30,533 nt of DNA from CAYHGV01 sp964356135. Lineage in GTDB: Bacteria; Hydrothermota; Tepidihabitantia; CAYHGV01. Below are positions 22,913 to 30,113 of this stretch, in pieces. A program made the translations under genes and the position numbers. Where the stretch lies: positions 1-30,533 of the forward strand of contig CAYHGV010000029.1 in assembly GCA_964356135.1 (NCBI GenBank). The letters are read 5' to 3'. The notes beneath the pieces are model-generated. The model did not search any database and was not told the DNA's origin. It saw only the letters and a list, made by a program, of their open reading frames with translations. How positions within the stretch are numbered: the stretch's first letter is position 1; every line of letters starts with the position of its first letter.

Positions 22913-24079
22913 TTAGACGGCTGCAAACCATTGTTCGATTAGATCGCAAGCTGCTCCAACTGGGTCTTGGGACTGAAGCCGTCGCGCAAAACCGGCCGCG
23001 CTCTGACCATAACTCTGATTCGCCAGGACCTTGGTGACGGCCTCAGCGAGCCGCTGGTCGGTAAAATCTTCCCTCGCGATAACCTCGGCCGTGCCGACTT
23101 TCGCCGCACGATAGGCAACCCCTGGTTGGTCCCGGTCCCAGGGCACGAGGACCATAGGAACGCCATGGTACAGCGAGCGGATCACGATGCCATGACCGGC
23201 GTGGCTGACCGAGAGGCAGGCACGTCGCAAGACCTCGGAATGCGGCACGAATAATTCAACCCTGGCATTCCCGGGAATCGGGCCAAGCTCGTCACGAGCG
23301 TGCCCGTCGGAAATCGTGAGGAGCACGCGGACCGGGTGCCTTGACAGGACGTGAAGAGCCGATCGCGCCAGCGCCGTTTCGCCGCGCTGCGGGTACGAAC
23401 TGAGGGTTACGAGCACCCACGAAGGCCCCGCCTCCTCAAGATACGCAGGACACGGCGCCGAGGTATCGTCAAGCAAGGGCCCGACATATCGGTGGTGCAA
23501 GGGAAGAGCTGGCGGCGGTGGGTCAAAAACCGGGTCGGTCCCGTGCAACACGAGCGAGGCGGTTTCCACCAGCGACGAAAAGAGCCGGAAGAAATAGCTC
23601 CGGTCCAGCCCGACATAATCCAGATCGACATCGCGCGCACCAGGCCCGAAGTAGACCCCGGGGTTCACGAGACACCAGGGGCGCCGCAACTCGCTGGATA
23701 ACCGTGATGCCAGCTCCATACAGAACAACTGGCTCACTATCAAGTCCGGCTGAAACTGTTCCGCGAGTTCCCGCACTGCCGGGAGGACTTCGTCCGACCA
23801 GCCCGTCAGAATCGGGTTCCGCTTGAGACCGTCCGTCACGCTTTCGTTGGCTCCAAGTTCGTTGCCCCAGCGAGCAAAGTACGCCGCCTGTTCCCGTCCC
23901 GGCCCGGGGGTGACGATCGGAATGTCCAGTGTGTTGCCGGCCGCGCTGATCGCCGAATCGGCAAAGCAACGGAGTTCGTGTCCCCGGTTACGCAGCCCTT
24001 TGGCGACACATCTCACCGGCGGCCAGTCCCCACCAGTTGCTGATGAGCCAAGAACCAGAATGCGCCGCTTCAATCCCAT
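22913..24079 (-). CDS. GT1-family (UGT/MGT-like) glycosyltransferase
   Basis: This 388-aa GT-B glycosyltransferase resembles macrolide or rhamnosyl transferases. The N-terminal acceptor domain starts RRILVLGSSATGGDWPPVRC and NRGHELRCFAD. The C-terminal donor domain has SWVLVTLSSYPQRG, ARVELFVPHSEVLRRA and the family signature VSHAGHGIVIRSLYHGVPMV with DRDQPGVAYRAAKVG, in which His and the Asp-Gln pair contact the sugar nucleotide. The acceptor is unknown. The gene is strongly G/C-rich relative to its surroundings, stands alone, and is flanked by repeat motifs and a toxin-antitoxin pair, so acquisition by transfer is likely. There is no Shine-Dalgarno site; a 14-bp palindrome lies 17 bases upstream. 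Confidence 0.87.
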   Translation of the reverse strand: MGLKRRILVLGSSATGGDWPPVRCVAKGLRNRGHELRCFADSAISAAGNTLDIPIVTPGPGREQAAYFARWGNELGANESVTDGLKRNPILTGWSDEVLPAVRELAEQFQPDLIVSQLFCMELASRLSSELRRPWCLVNPGVYFGPGARDVDLDYVGLDRSYFFRLFSSLVETASLVLHGTDPVFDPPPPALPLHHRYVGPLLDDTSAPCPAYLEEAGPSWVLVTLSSYPQRGETALARSALHVLSRHPVRVLLTISDGHARDELGPIPGNARVELFVPHSEVLRRACLSVSHAGHGIVIRSLYHGVPMVLVPWDRDQPGVAYRAAKVGTAEVIAREDFTDQRLAEAVTKVLANQSYGQSAAGFARRLQSQDPVGAACDLIEQWFAAV

Positions 24080-24095
24080 AAAAGAATCGCTCTAA

Positions 24096-24109
24096 AGAAA
24101 CATGTTTCT
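24096..24109. promoter_or_regulatory. 14-bp palindrome upstream of the glycosyltransferase
   Basis: AGAAACATGTTTCT is a perfect palindrome 17 bases before the glycosyltransferase start. It may be an operator; no clear promoter hexamers are seen around it. Confidence 0.3.
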
Positions 24110-24146
24110 ACACTTCGAAAAAAGGAGCCTGCCCCCATTCCCCAAA

Positions 24147-25163
24147 TTATTCCAACTTGATGGTTTTTTTTGTTTCATTGAATCCAGCAGTCTCAAGACG
24201 GCAGAAATAGACACCAGCAGGGAGTTTTTTGCCAGAATCGTCAGAGCCCGACCAGATGATGTGGTCTGATGATTTCAGCATCTGACAGCCCCATTGTCTC
24301 ACTGCCTTCCCGGTCGCATCGTAGATCTTGAGCTGCCCTCTGCCTTTCACCGTCTGCCATTTGATTTCGGTCATCGCTTTGAAAGGATTTGGTGAAATGA
24401 ATAATTCAGGTAGCACCGAACCGGCGATAGGTGATTCATTGATGCCGGTCACATCGCGAATAACCGAGATGGATGAACTAAGATAATTTGCCACATAGGT
24501 TCTATTCTGGACAGGATTCCAGGCAAAAGCCCGAGGATAAACACCTACCGGTATTGTCGTAACTACTCCGTTTGAGTCACCATCAATCACGGTCAGATCG
24601 TTGCTACCGCTGTTAGCGCAGTAGACCTTGTTGTTGGTCGGATTATAGGCTAAAGCCTTAGGGTCATTACTCACCGGTATTGTCGTAAGCACGCTGTTCG
24701 AGTCGCCGTCAATCACGGCCACAGTGCCACTGCCAATGTTAGCGCAGTAGACCTTGTTGTTTGTCGGATTATAGACTAAAGCATGAGGATAACTACCTAC
24801 TGGTATTGTCTTAATCACGCTGTTTGAGATAGCGTCAATCACGGTCACATTGTCGCTACCAGAATTGGCGCAGTAGACCTTGTTGTTGGTTGAGTTCCAG
24901 CATAGAGAGCTAATTCCAGCACCCACCGCCCCCGCTGGAATTCTTGCAGTCTTTTCATTGGTTGCACCATCAATCACAATTACATTGTCGCCATATTCGC
25001 CGCCAACATATATCTTATTATTCGTCGCATTGTAAGTGAAAGCGTGGGGATTTAGGATTCCACAAAGAGAATCAGGAACATAGATTGTTGTTTCAAGCCA
25101 TTGGCTATGAACCAAGCCAACCGACAAAAACATCAGGACTGCACTAACGCCCCGTTTCTTCAT
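24147..25163 (-). CDS. Secreted YVTN-type propeller-repeat protein with sorting domain
   Basis: This exported 338-aa protein has signal peptide KKRGVSAVLMFLSVGLVHS. Five YVTN-like propeller repeats follow, each about 42 aa (YNPTNNKVYCANSGS..VIDGDSNSV..TIPVG). Then comes a sorting domain (FISPNPFKAMTEIKW, LKIYDATGKAVRQW, SGSDDSGKKLPAGVYFCRL) ending TKKTIKLE. With only about five blades the propeller may close by oligomerisation or be incomplete. GGAAGGGAGGG lies just before the ATG. Cysteine in the YCAN position is notable for an exported protein. The ligand or role is unknown; related proteins are surface structural or adhesive. Confidence 0.85.
   Translation of the reverse strand: MKKRGVSAVLMFLSVGLVHSQWLETTIYVPDSLCGILNPHAFTYNATNNKIYVGGEYGDNVIVIDGATNEKTARIPAGAVGAGISSLCWNSTNNKVYCANSGSDNVTVIDAISNSVIKTIPVGSYPHALVYNPTNNKVYCANIGSGTVAVIDGDSNSVLTTIPVSNDPKALAYNPTNNKVYCANSGSNDLTVIDGDSNGVVTTIPVGVYPRAFAWNPVQNRTYVANYLSSSISVIRDVTGINESPIAGSVLPELFISPNPFKAMTEIKWQTVKGRGQLKIYDATGKAVRQWGCQMLKSSDHIIWSGSDDSGKKLPAGVYFCRLETAGFNETKKTIKLE
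24619..24900. repeat. 126-bp tandem DNA repeats inside the YVTN gene
   Basis: GCGCAGTAGACCTTGTTGTT recurs near 24619, 24745 and 24871 with a period of 126 bases, equal to one 42-residue blade. The high nucleotide identity implies recent duplication or conversion of blades. Confidence 0.75.
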
Positions 25164-25243
25164 TTTTCCCTCCTTCCCTTTTCATCCGCCTTACTACGGA
25201 TTTTTTTGCTGTCAATTGTCATATCAACCCACATTCTCCTACT

Positions 25244-25272
25244 ATAATCCTGAAAGCTTAAATTGGTGTCAA
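25244..25272 (-). promoter_or_regulatory. Predicted promoter of the YVTN-repeat gene
   Basis: On the minus strand TTGACA (25267-25272), a 17-base spacer and GATTAT (25244-25249) lie about 80 bases before the start codon. An ATCCG/CGGAT stem followed by T's (plus strand, 25185-25207) lies between promoter and gene. Confidence 0.5.
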
Positions 25273-25303
25273 GAAAAATTTTTCACACTAAAAAATACTC
25301 CCT

Positions 25304-25789
25304 TTACACCCCCTTCAGCTCCGAGGTGCAGTGCGGGCAGCGGGTGGCTTTCAAAGGAATCGCCGAAAAGCAGTAGGGGCATTCCTTGGTCGTCACCTCG
25401 GCCGGCGCCGGCTGACGTTTGAGCCGGTTGATTTGCCGGATGAGCAAAAATATCACGATTGCGACGATCAAAAAATCGAGGACGGTATTGAGAAAGAGGC
25501 CGTAATTGATCGTTGCCGCACCGGCTGCCTTTGCCGCCGCTAATGAGACAAAAGACTTACCGGACAGGTTAATGTAGAGACTGGAGAAATCGATCTTGCC
25601 CATCAACAGCCCGAGCGGCGGCATAATAATATCGTTGACGAACGAGGTAATAATCTTGCCGAACGCCGCACCGATAATGATACCCACCGCCATGTCGAGC
25701 ACATTGCCGCGCATGGCAAACTCTTTGAACTCTTTCCAGATCGTACCACCTTTTTTGATTGTTGCGGTGACTTGTTTCGGTTGACCCAT
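25304..25789 (-). CDS. mscL: Large-conductance mechanosensitive channel MscL with C-terminal zinc ribbon
   Basis: This 161-aa inner-membrane channel opens under membrane tension to release solutes in hypo-osmotic shock. Signature regions are KEFKEFAMRGNVLDMAVGII, GAAFGKIITSFVNDIIMPPL (first membrane helix and gate) and INYGLFLNTVLDFLIVAIVI (second helix). After the usual basic RQINRLKRQ, the C-terminus has a CPYC-x10-CPHC zinc ribbon (Cys137, 140, 151, 154), not the standard short helical bundle. AGGAGG lies 5 bases before the ATG. The gene occupies the place downstream of rpsH where rplF would be expected. Confidence 0.94.
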   Translation of the reverse strand: MGQPKQVTATIKKGGTIWKEFKEFAMRGNVLDMAVGIIIGAAFGKIITSFVNDIIMPPLGLLMGKIDFSSLYINLSGKSFVSLAAAKAAGAATINYGLFLNTVLDFLIVAIVIFLLIRQINRLKRQPAPAEVTTKECPYCFSAIPLKATRCPHCTSELKGV

Positions 25790-26036
25790 GAGGACCTCCT
25801 AAGGTTTGATTCTCGTTAAACGAATACTCTAAAAACTACAAAAATTATGGTTCCTTAAATATTCATGGCATCATGGTTAGTTTTTCTAGAAATACATACC
25901 TATTACCATCGTATTTGGTTTCGTGATTTCGGGTTTTCTAGAATTTGTAATAGCTAAATTTCCCTAAAATTTTTACTACAGATTAACACAGATAAACACG
26001 GATATTTCTTAAATCCACTTCCCTGTGACGAACGAC
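25790..26036. repeat. Spacer after rpsH with a dispersed ACAGATTAACACAG repeat
   Basis: No gene is seen. 25976-26003 carries CAGATTAACACAGATAAACA, the reverse-strand form of the unit found at 4771-4800. Two TTTTCTAGAA words occur near 25883 and 25932. The spacer sits at the break in the ribosomal gene order. Confidence 0.55.
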
Positions 26037-26429
26037 CTAATATACGTAGCAGAGAACTTCGCCGCCCACCTTTTCTTTGCGCGCCTCCCGGTCCGACAGC
26101 AAACCTTTGGAAGTCGAAACAATCGCAATCCCCAGCCCGCCCAATACTTTCGGGACTTCATCGCTCTCGACATAGACCCGTAGCCCGGGACGGGAAACAC
26201 GCTTGATACCATAGATCACTGGCTTGCCGTTACTGGCATATTTTATTTGAATCAGTATTTGAGGCGGCTTCTCTTCTTTGACTTCAAAGTTATTGATATA
26301 CCCTTCTTCCATCAGGACTCGGGCAATCTGAAATTTAAGCTTCGAATGGGGTATTGAAACGGTCTTATGCCGTGCCCGGATCGCATTCCGGATGCGGGTG
26401 AGCATATCTGCAATCGGATCGGTTACCAT
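26037..26429 (-). CDS. rpsH: 30S ribosomal protein S8
   Basis: This is a complete 130-aa S8, which binds 16S rRNA helix 21. Typical regions are DPIADMLTRIRNAIRARHKT, KLKFQIARVLMEEGYI and the C-terminal VSRPGLRVYVESDEVPKVLG, GLGIAIVSTSKGLLSDREAR, VGGEVLCYVY. The start overlaps the S14 stop by 7 bases. It is the last ribosomal gene of the run; rplF, normally next, is missing here. Confidence 0.97.
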   Translation of the reverse strand: MVTDPIADMLTRIRNAIRARHKTVSIPHSKLKFQIARVLMEEGYINNFEVKEEKPPQILIQIKYASNGKPVIYGIKRVSRPGLRVYVESDEVPKVLGGLGIAIVSTSKGLLSDREARKEKVGGEVLCYVY

Positions 26430-26608
26430 GTCGCCTTCCTCACACCAGGGATTTCACCTTTCAAGGCTAATTCGCGGAAGCAGATTCGGCAGAGCCCAAA
26501 CCGGCGGTAGTAGGCCCGACGCCGAAAGCAGCGCTGGCAGCGGTGGTAGCCTCGGGTTTTGAATTTCGGTTTTCGCTGTGATTTGACAATCCAACACCTG
26601 CGCGCCAT
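26423..26608 (-). CDS. rpsN: 30S ribosomal protein S14, zinc-binding type
   Basis: This 61-aa S14 of the short zinc type begins MARRCWIVKSQRKPKF and has CQRC and CRIC pairs that bind one zinc ion. The true start is the ATG at 26608, with a GAAGGGGG ribosome site; the longer frame upstream is repeat sequence, not protein. It overlaps rpsH and is separated from rplE by 187 bases, which is unusual for this operon. Confidence 0.96.
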   Translation of the reverse strand: MARRCWIVKSQRKPKFKTRGYHRCQRCFRRRAYYRRFGLCRICFRELALKGEIPGVRKATW

Positions 26609-26795
26609 TACACCCCCTTCTTCCGGAGGGAAACCACAAATTGCACGAAATGCGTCGCACCCCGTTGGATGCGCGCATAGGTGGAGCGAAGCGACACCAA
26701 TGATAACAAATAGCACGAATAATCATTCGAGACATTCGCTACCATTCGAGACATTTGTTCTAAGAATACTGTCTCCGGATGTTTTTTCAATTTCA
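26609..26795. repeat. 187-bp repeat-bearing gap between rplE and rpsN
   Basis: No gene is seen. The segment contains ACAAATTGCACGAAAT, CAAATAGCACGAATAATC and a duplicated CATTCGAGACATT (near 26724 and 26743). Positions 26673-26719 are related to the reverse complement of 4870-4920. It looks like a dispersed repeat inserted in the operon. Confidence 0.65.
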
Positions 26796-27347
26796 TTACA
26801 CAGACCCTTTCTTTCTAAAGGGCATCCCGAACTCCTGCAAAAGTGCCTTTGCTTCGTCGTCATACCGTGCGCTCGTTACGATCGTAATATCCATGCCAAA
26901 CACCTTTTTAATTTTATTAACATCAATTTCAGGAAAAATAACCTGTTCCGACAATCCAAACGAATACCCGCCCCGACCGTCGAATGAGTCTTCCGAGAAT
27001 CCCCGGAAGTCCCGAATTCGGGGTGCAGCGAAGTTCAAAAACCGCTCCAGAAACTCGAACATCCGGTCTCCCCGCAAAGTGACCTTGCAGCCGATCGGCA
27101 TCCCTTTGCGAATCCGGAATGCGGAGATTGCCCGTTTCGCCCGGGTGATAACCGGCTTCTGGCCGGCAATCGTTCCCAGATCCTCACTCACGACTTCTAA
27201 AAACTTCGGGTCGGCGACCGCTTCGCCCGCGCCGACGTTAATCACGACCTTCTCCAATTTCGGCGCCTGCAACCGGTTCTTATAACCAAATTTTTTCACT
27301 AACCCCGGAACGATGCGCTTGGTATACTCTTCGCGTAATTTAATCAT
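26796..27347 (-). CDS. rplE: 50S ribosomal protein L5
   Basis: This 183-aa L5 is part of the 5S rRNA-containing central protuberance. LREEYTKRIVPGLVKKFGY, LEKVVINVGAGEAVADPK, GMPIGCKVTLRGDRMFEFL and FPEIDVNKIKKVFGMDITIV are family-typical. The start overlaps the rplX stop by 4 bases. It ends FRKKGSV, full length. Confidence 0.97.
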   Translation of the reverse strand: MIKLREEYTKRIVPGLVKKFGYKNRLQAPKLEKVVINVGAGEAVADPKFLEVVSEDLGTIAGQKPVITRAKRAISAFRIRKGMPIGCKVTLRGDRMFEFLERFLNFAAPRIRDFRGFSEDSFDGRGGYSFGLSEQVIFPEIDVNKIKKVFGMDITIVTSARYDDEAKALLQEFGMPFRKKGSV

Positions 27348-27655
27348 CCGTCGATAACCTCATCGCAGAGCTTGCACACCCGCTTTCGCTTTCCCTCGTG
27401 CTCTTCCCGGCGAACCTTCGTCTTTTTGCCGCACTTCGGACACATCAGCGCCACATTGGAAACATTAAGCGGCGCCAGAATATCAACAATCCCGCCCGGT
27501 CGTCCCTGCTTCTGCATCTTTTTGTGCCGCTTGACAAAATTGATTCGATCGACGACCACCCGTTTCTTATCTTTGGTCATGCGCAGGACTTTTCCCTGCC
27601 GTCCCCGCTCTTCGCCGGTTATCACTTCCACCAGATCGCCTTTGCGGATATGCAT
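27344..27655 (-). CDS. rplX: 50S ribosomal protein L24
   Basis: This 103-aa L24 is an assembly-initiating protein of the large subunit. The KOW motif reads KGDLVEVITGEERGRQGKVL, followed by KKRVVVDRINFVKRHKK and a CPKC..CKLC zinc-ribbon-like end (MCPKCGKKTKVRREEHEGKR, VCKLCDEV). The start touches the rplN stop with one base shared. Confidence 0.96.
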   Translation of the reverse strand: MHIRKGDLVEVITGEERGRQGKVLRMTKDKKRVVVDRINFVKRHKKMQKQGRPGGIVDILAPLNVSNVALMCPKCGKKTKVRREEHEGKRKRVCKLCDEVIDG

Positions 27656-28023
27656 TACACGACCTCCGCTGCCAGGGATGCAATCTTCAAAAACCCCCGG
27701 TCCCGCAGCTCCCGCGCCACCGGACCAAACACCCGCGTTCCTTTCGGTTCTTTTTTATCGTCGACCAGCACGCAGGCGTTATCGTCAAATCGGATGTACG
27801 AACCGTCTTTTCTCCGGTATTCTTTGTGGGTTCTGACAATCACCGCCCGAAACTTTTCGCCCTGTTTGATTGGTGCATTGGGCATTGCATCTTTCACCGT
27901 CACCATCACCACATCACCCAAGGTGGCAAACCGCTGACCGGTCCCGCCCAGCACCTTAATCACCATCGCTTCCCGGGCGCCGGTGTTGTCCGCCACTATC
28001 AACCGGGTGAAATCTTGGATCAT
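27655..28023 (-). CDS. rplN: 50S ribosomal protein L14
   Basis: This 122-aa L14 sits at the subunit interface. The start MIQDFTRLIVADNTGAREAM is the family N-terminus, so the longer upstream frame is not used. Other typical regions are GDVVMVTVKDAMPNAPIKQG and GTRVFGPVARELRDRGFLKI. It overlaps the S17 stop by ATGA. Confidence 0.97.
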   Translation of the reverse strand: MIQDFTRLIVADNTGAREAMVIKVLGGTGQRFATLGDVVMVTVKDAMPNAPIKQGEKFRAVIVRTHKEYRRKDGSYIRFDDNACVLVDDKKEPKGTRVFGPVARELRDRGFLKIASLAAEVV

Positions 28024-28268
28024 TCCGCAAGCCTTCGCACCACCCGCCAGTGCTTGAGCTTGGACAGGGGTCTGGTTTGCATGATCTCGACTCGGTCGCC
28101 AACCTGACACTCGTTTTTCTCATCGTGGGCATAGAGTTTGTGCCGTTTCCGGATAAACTTTTTGTACTTGGGATGGGGCATCGCTCGGACAAATTCCACC
28201 ACTACCGTCTTTTTCATCTTCGTGCTCTTCACGACTGCTACCAGTGTCTTACGCGCGCTTCTTGGCAC
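28020..28268 (-). CDS. rpsQ: 30S ribosomal protein S17
   Basis: This 82-aa primary 16S rRNA-binding protein has family regions RKTLVAVVKSTKMKKTVVVE, KFIRKRHKLYAHDEKNECQV and GDRVEIMQTRPLSKLKHWRV. The start is GTG at 28268 with AAGGAG 7-8 bases upstream, lying inside the 3' end of rpmC (20-base overlap). Confidence 0.95.
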   Translation of the reverse strand: MPRSARKTLVAVVKSTKMKKTVVVEFVRAMPHPKYKKFIRKRHKLYAHDEKNECQVGDRVEIMQTRPLSKLKHWRVVRRLAE

Positions 28269-28551
28269 CTTTTCGCTCCTTCGTCTTCGTCGTTACTTTC
28301 TTCTCGACCTTCTTTTCCCCGGCTCGCTTCTCGACCGTCTTTTTCTCGGCCACCTTTCTCTTACCCGTCTCGACCTCGCGGAGAATGGTCAGCACCCGGG
28401 CAATGTTCCGCCCAATCGTTCGCAACCGCAGTGGGTTGGGAAGCTCTTCGGTTCCCCGGCGGAGTCGCAATTTGAAGTGTTCGTCACGCAGCTGGCCCAA
28501 AATGCTGACCAGCTCGTCTTTGGTCATTTCCGAAAACTCAGAAGCCTTCAT
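28249..28551 (-). CDS. rpmC: 50S ribosomal protein L29 with lysine-rich C-terminal extension
   Basis: The first ~65 residues are a normal L29 (MKASEFSEMTKDELVSILGQ, EHFKLRLRRGTEELPNPLRL, RTIGRNIARVLTILREVE). The protein then continues with about 35 residues rich in Lys, Glu, Thr and Val (KKTVEKRAGEKKVEKKVTTK), giving 100 aa against the usual 60-70. The extension runs into the rpsQ start, and the gene overlaps rplP by 14 bases. L29 lies near the exit tunnel, so the tail may contact rRNA or nascent-chain factors. Confidence 0.94.
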   Translation of the reverse strand: MKASEFSEMTKDELVSILGQLRDEHFKLRLRRGTEELPNPLRLRTIGRNIARVLTILREVETGKRKVAEKKTVEKRAGEKKVEKKVTTKTKERKGAKKRA

Positions 28552-28963
28552 AGCTGATACTCTCTTCCCGCTGGATAATCCGTGTTTTAATCGGCAGTTT
28601 GGATGCAGCTAACCGCAGGGCATTTTTCGCTTCGTTCCAATCGATCCCCTCGAGTTCAAACATTACCCGGCCCGGTTTCACAACGCTCACCCAGAACTCG
28701 GGCGGACCTTTCCCTTTACCCATTCTCGTTTCTGCCGGCTTTTTCGACACCGGTTTGTCCGGAAAAATTCTCACCCAGAGCTTTCCTCCCCGCTTCAAGA
28801 ATTTGCTGATTGCGACCCGCGAGGCTTCAATCTGGCGGGCGGTAATCCACGCCGGTTCCAGCGCTAACAGTCCGTACTGGCCGAAGTCGAGCCGGTTGGC
28901 TCTCGTCGCCTTGCCTTTGCGCCGCCCCCGCTGCTGTTTCCGAAATTTCACCCGCTTCGGCAT
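28538..28963 (-). CDS. rplP: 50S ribosomal protein L16
   Basis: This 141-aa L16 contributes near the A-site tRNA. MPKRVKFRKQQRGRRKGKAT, FGQYGLLALEPAWITARQIE and GKGKGPPEFWVSVVKPGRVM are family-typical. I start it at the ATG at 28963 to match the family; in-frame ATGs at 28969 and 28972 are possible and closer to a GGAG. Confidence 0.96.
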   Translation of the reverse strand: MPKRVKFRKQQRGRRKGKATRANRLDFGQYGLLALEPAWITARQIEASRVAISKFLKRGGKLWVRIFPDKPVSKKPAETRMGKGKGPPEFWVSVVKPGRVMFELEGIDWNEAKNALRLAASKLPIKTRIIQREESISYEGF

Positions 28964-28972
28964 GAGCATCAT

Positions 28973-29608
28973 TTAGACTCGCTCCGTTATCTCGCCTTTA
29001 TTAACCCAGACCTTCACCCCAACCGTGCCGTAAATGGTAAAGGCGGTATCCTGGGAATAATCGATGTCCGTTTTTAACGTCTGGAGCGGAACCCGGCCTT
29101 CCCGGTACCACTCGGTGCGGGCGTACTCAGAACCGGACAGCCGTCCGGAAACCATAATCTTAATCCCCAAAGCGCCCAGGCGAAGAGCCTGACTGACTGC
29201 CCGCCGCATTGCCCGACGGTGGGCGACACGCTGCTCAAGCTGGCGGGCAATACTCTGGGCGACGAGAGCACTCTCCAGCTCCGGCACCCTGATAACTTCA
29301 ACCGAAATGTTTAATTCTTTACCGATCAATCGTTTCAACTCCTCGCGCAGTGATTCGAGTGCCTGACGTTTCGTTCCAAAAACAACGCCCGGCCGCGCGG
29401 TATGAATCATGACAAAAGTTTTATTGGCAACCCGCCGTATCTCTACCCGGGCGACCATTGCGTCTTTGAGTTTCGTTTCGATGTAGCGCCTGATCTTCAA
29501 ATCCTCTAACAGAAATTCCCGGTATCGTTTCTTTTCAAACCAGATTGATATCCAGGGTTTGGTAATCCCTAAGCGAAAACCAACCGGATGCGTCTTCTGA
29601 CCCATCAA
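28973..29608 (-). CDS. rpsC: 30S ribosomal protein S3
   Basis: This is a complete 211-aa S3, which lies at the mRNA entry. GQKTHPVGFRLGITKPWISI opens the family N-terminus. The KH domain (VEIRRVANKTFVMIHTARPG) and the C-terminal domain (LGALGIKIMVSGRLSGSEYA, ARTEWYREGRVPLQTLKTDI) are intact. It overlaps rplV by 4 bases. Confidence 0.97.
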   Translation of the reverse strand: MMGQKTHPVGFRLGITKPWISIWFEKKRYREFLLEDLKIRRYIETKLKDAMVARVEIRRVANKTFVMIHTARPGVVFGTKRQALESLREELKRLIGKELNISVEVIRVPELESALVAQSIARQLEQRVAHRRAMRRAVSQALRLGALGIKIMVSGRLSGSEYARTEWYREGRVPLQTLKTDIDYSQDTAFTIYGTVGVKVWVNKGEITERV

Positions 29609-30069
29609 GCCTCCCTCTGGATTACTCGAACGGTAATATGGGATGTTCGCCGTCGAATCATCATTGCCCGGCCATGAGGTGCCGGCTGATGCCGCTTCAA
29701 AAATGGACCTTCGTCCGCTCGTGCTTCTTTCACTACCAGCTCCTCTTCTTTTAATTTTGCCCGACCCGCTTTGAGCACAGCATTTGCGATTGCTGATTTC
29801 AAAGTCTTGAGAATCGGCATCTTAGTCGGTTTATTGAGAAAAATAAGAGTATTCAAAGCATTCGGCACATCGCGATTACGGATGAGCTCAAGGATTCTAT
29901 TCGCCTTTTTCGCCGAGATTTTGGCATAGCGGGTTATGGCTACCGCCTCCACCCGCTCACCAGCAGCAGCTTCCTTGGGAGCGGTTCGGGTCCGAGCGCC
30001 AGCATCGGCTTTCGTCTTTCCTGTCCGGAGCATCGAGCGACGCCTGCTGCGTTCAACTTTTTTCGGCAT
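29605..30069 (-). CDS. rplV: 50S ribosomal protein L22 with N-terminal extension
   Basis: The core L22 starts at about residue 42 (VEAVAITRYAKISAKKANRI) and includes the tunnel-lining hairpin region (LKEEELVVKEARADEGPFLK, RHQPAPHGRAMMIRRRTSHI). About 40 basic residues precede it (MPKKVERSRRRSMLRTGKTK), making 154 aa against the usual ~110-115. A later start at the ATG of MLRTGK is possible but would still leave an extension. Confidence 0.94.
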   Translation of the reverse strand: MPKKVERSRRRSMLRTGKTKADAGARTRTAPKEAAAGERVEAVAITRYAKISAKKANRILELIRNRDVPNALNTLIFLNKPTKMPILKTLKSAIANAVLKAGRAKLKEEELVVKEARADEGPFLKRHQPAPHGRAMMIRRRTSHITVRVIQREA

Positions 30070-30113
30070 TACGCTCCTCGCTCCGTGCTACGAAACCCAC
30101 CGGTTCGCTCCAT

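Noticed and set aside
24619..24900. CRISPR-like array from the regular repeats in the YVTN gene
   Set aside because: The repeats are in frame, have a 126-bp period and encode propeller blades. There are no unique spacers of constant length.
26609..26716. N-terminal extension of rpsN up to 26716
   Set aside because: The zinc-type S14 begins at MARRCW with its own ribosome site. The extra 36 residues derive from repeat sequence.
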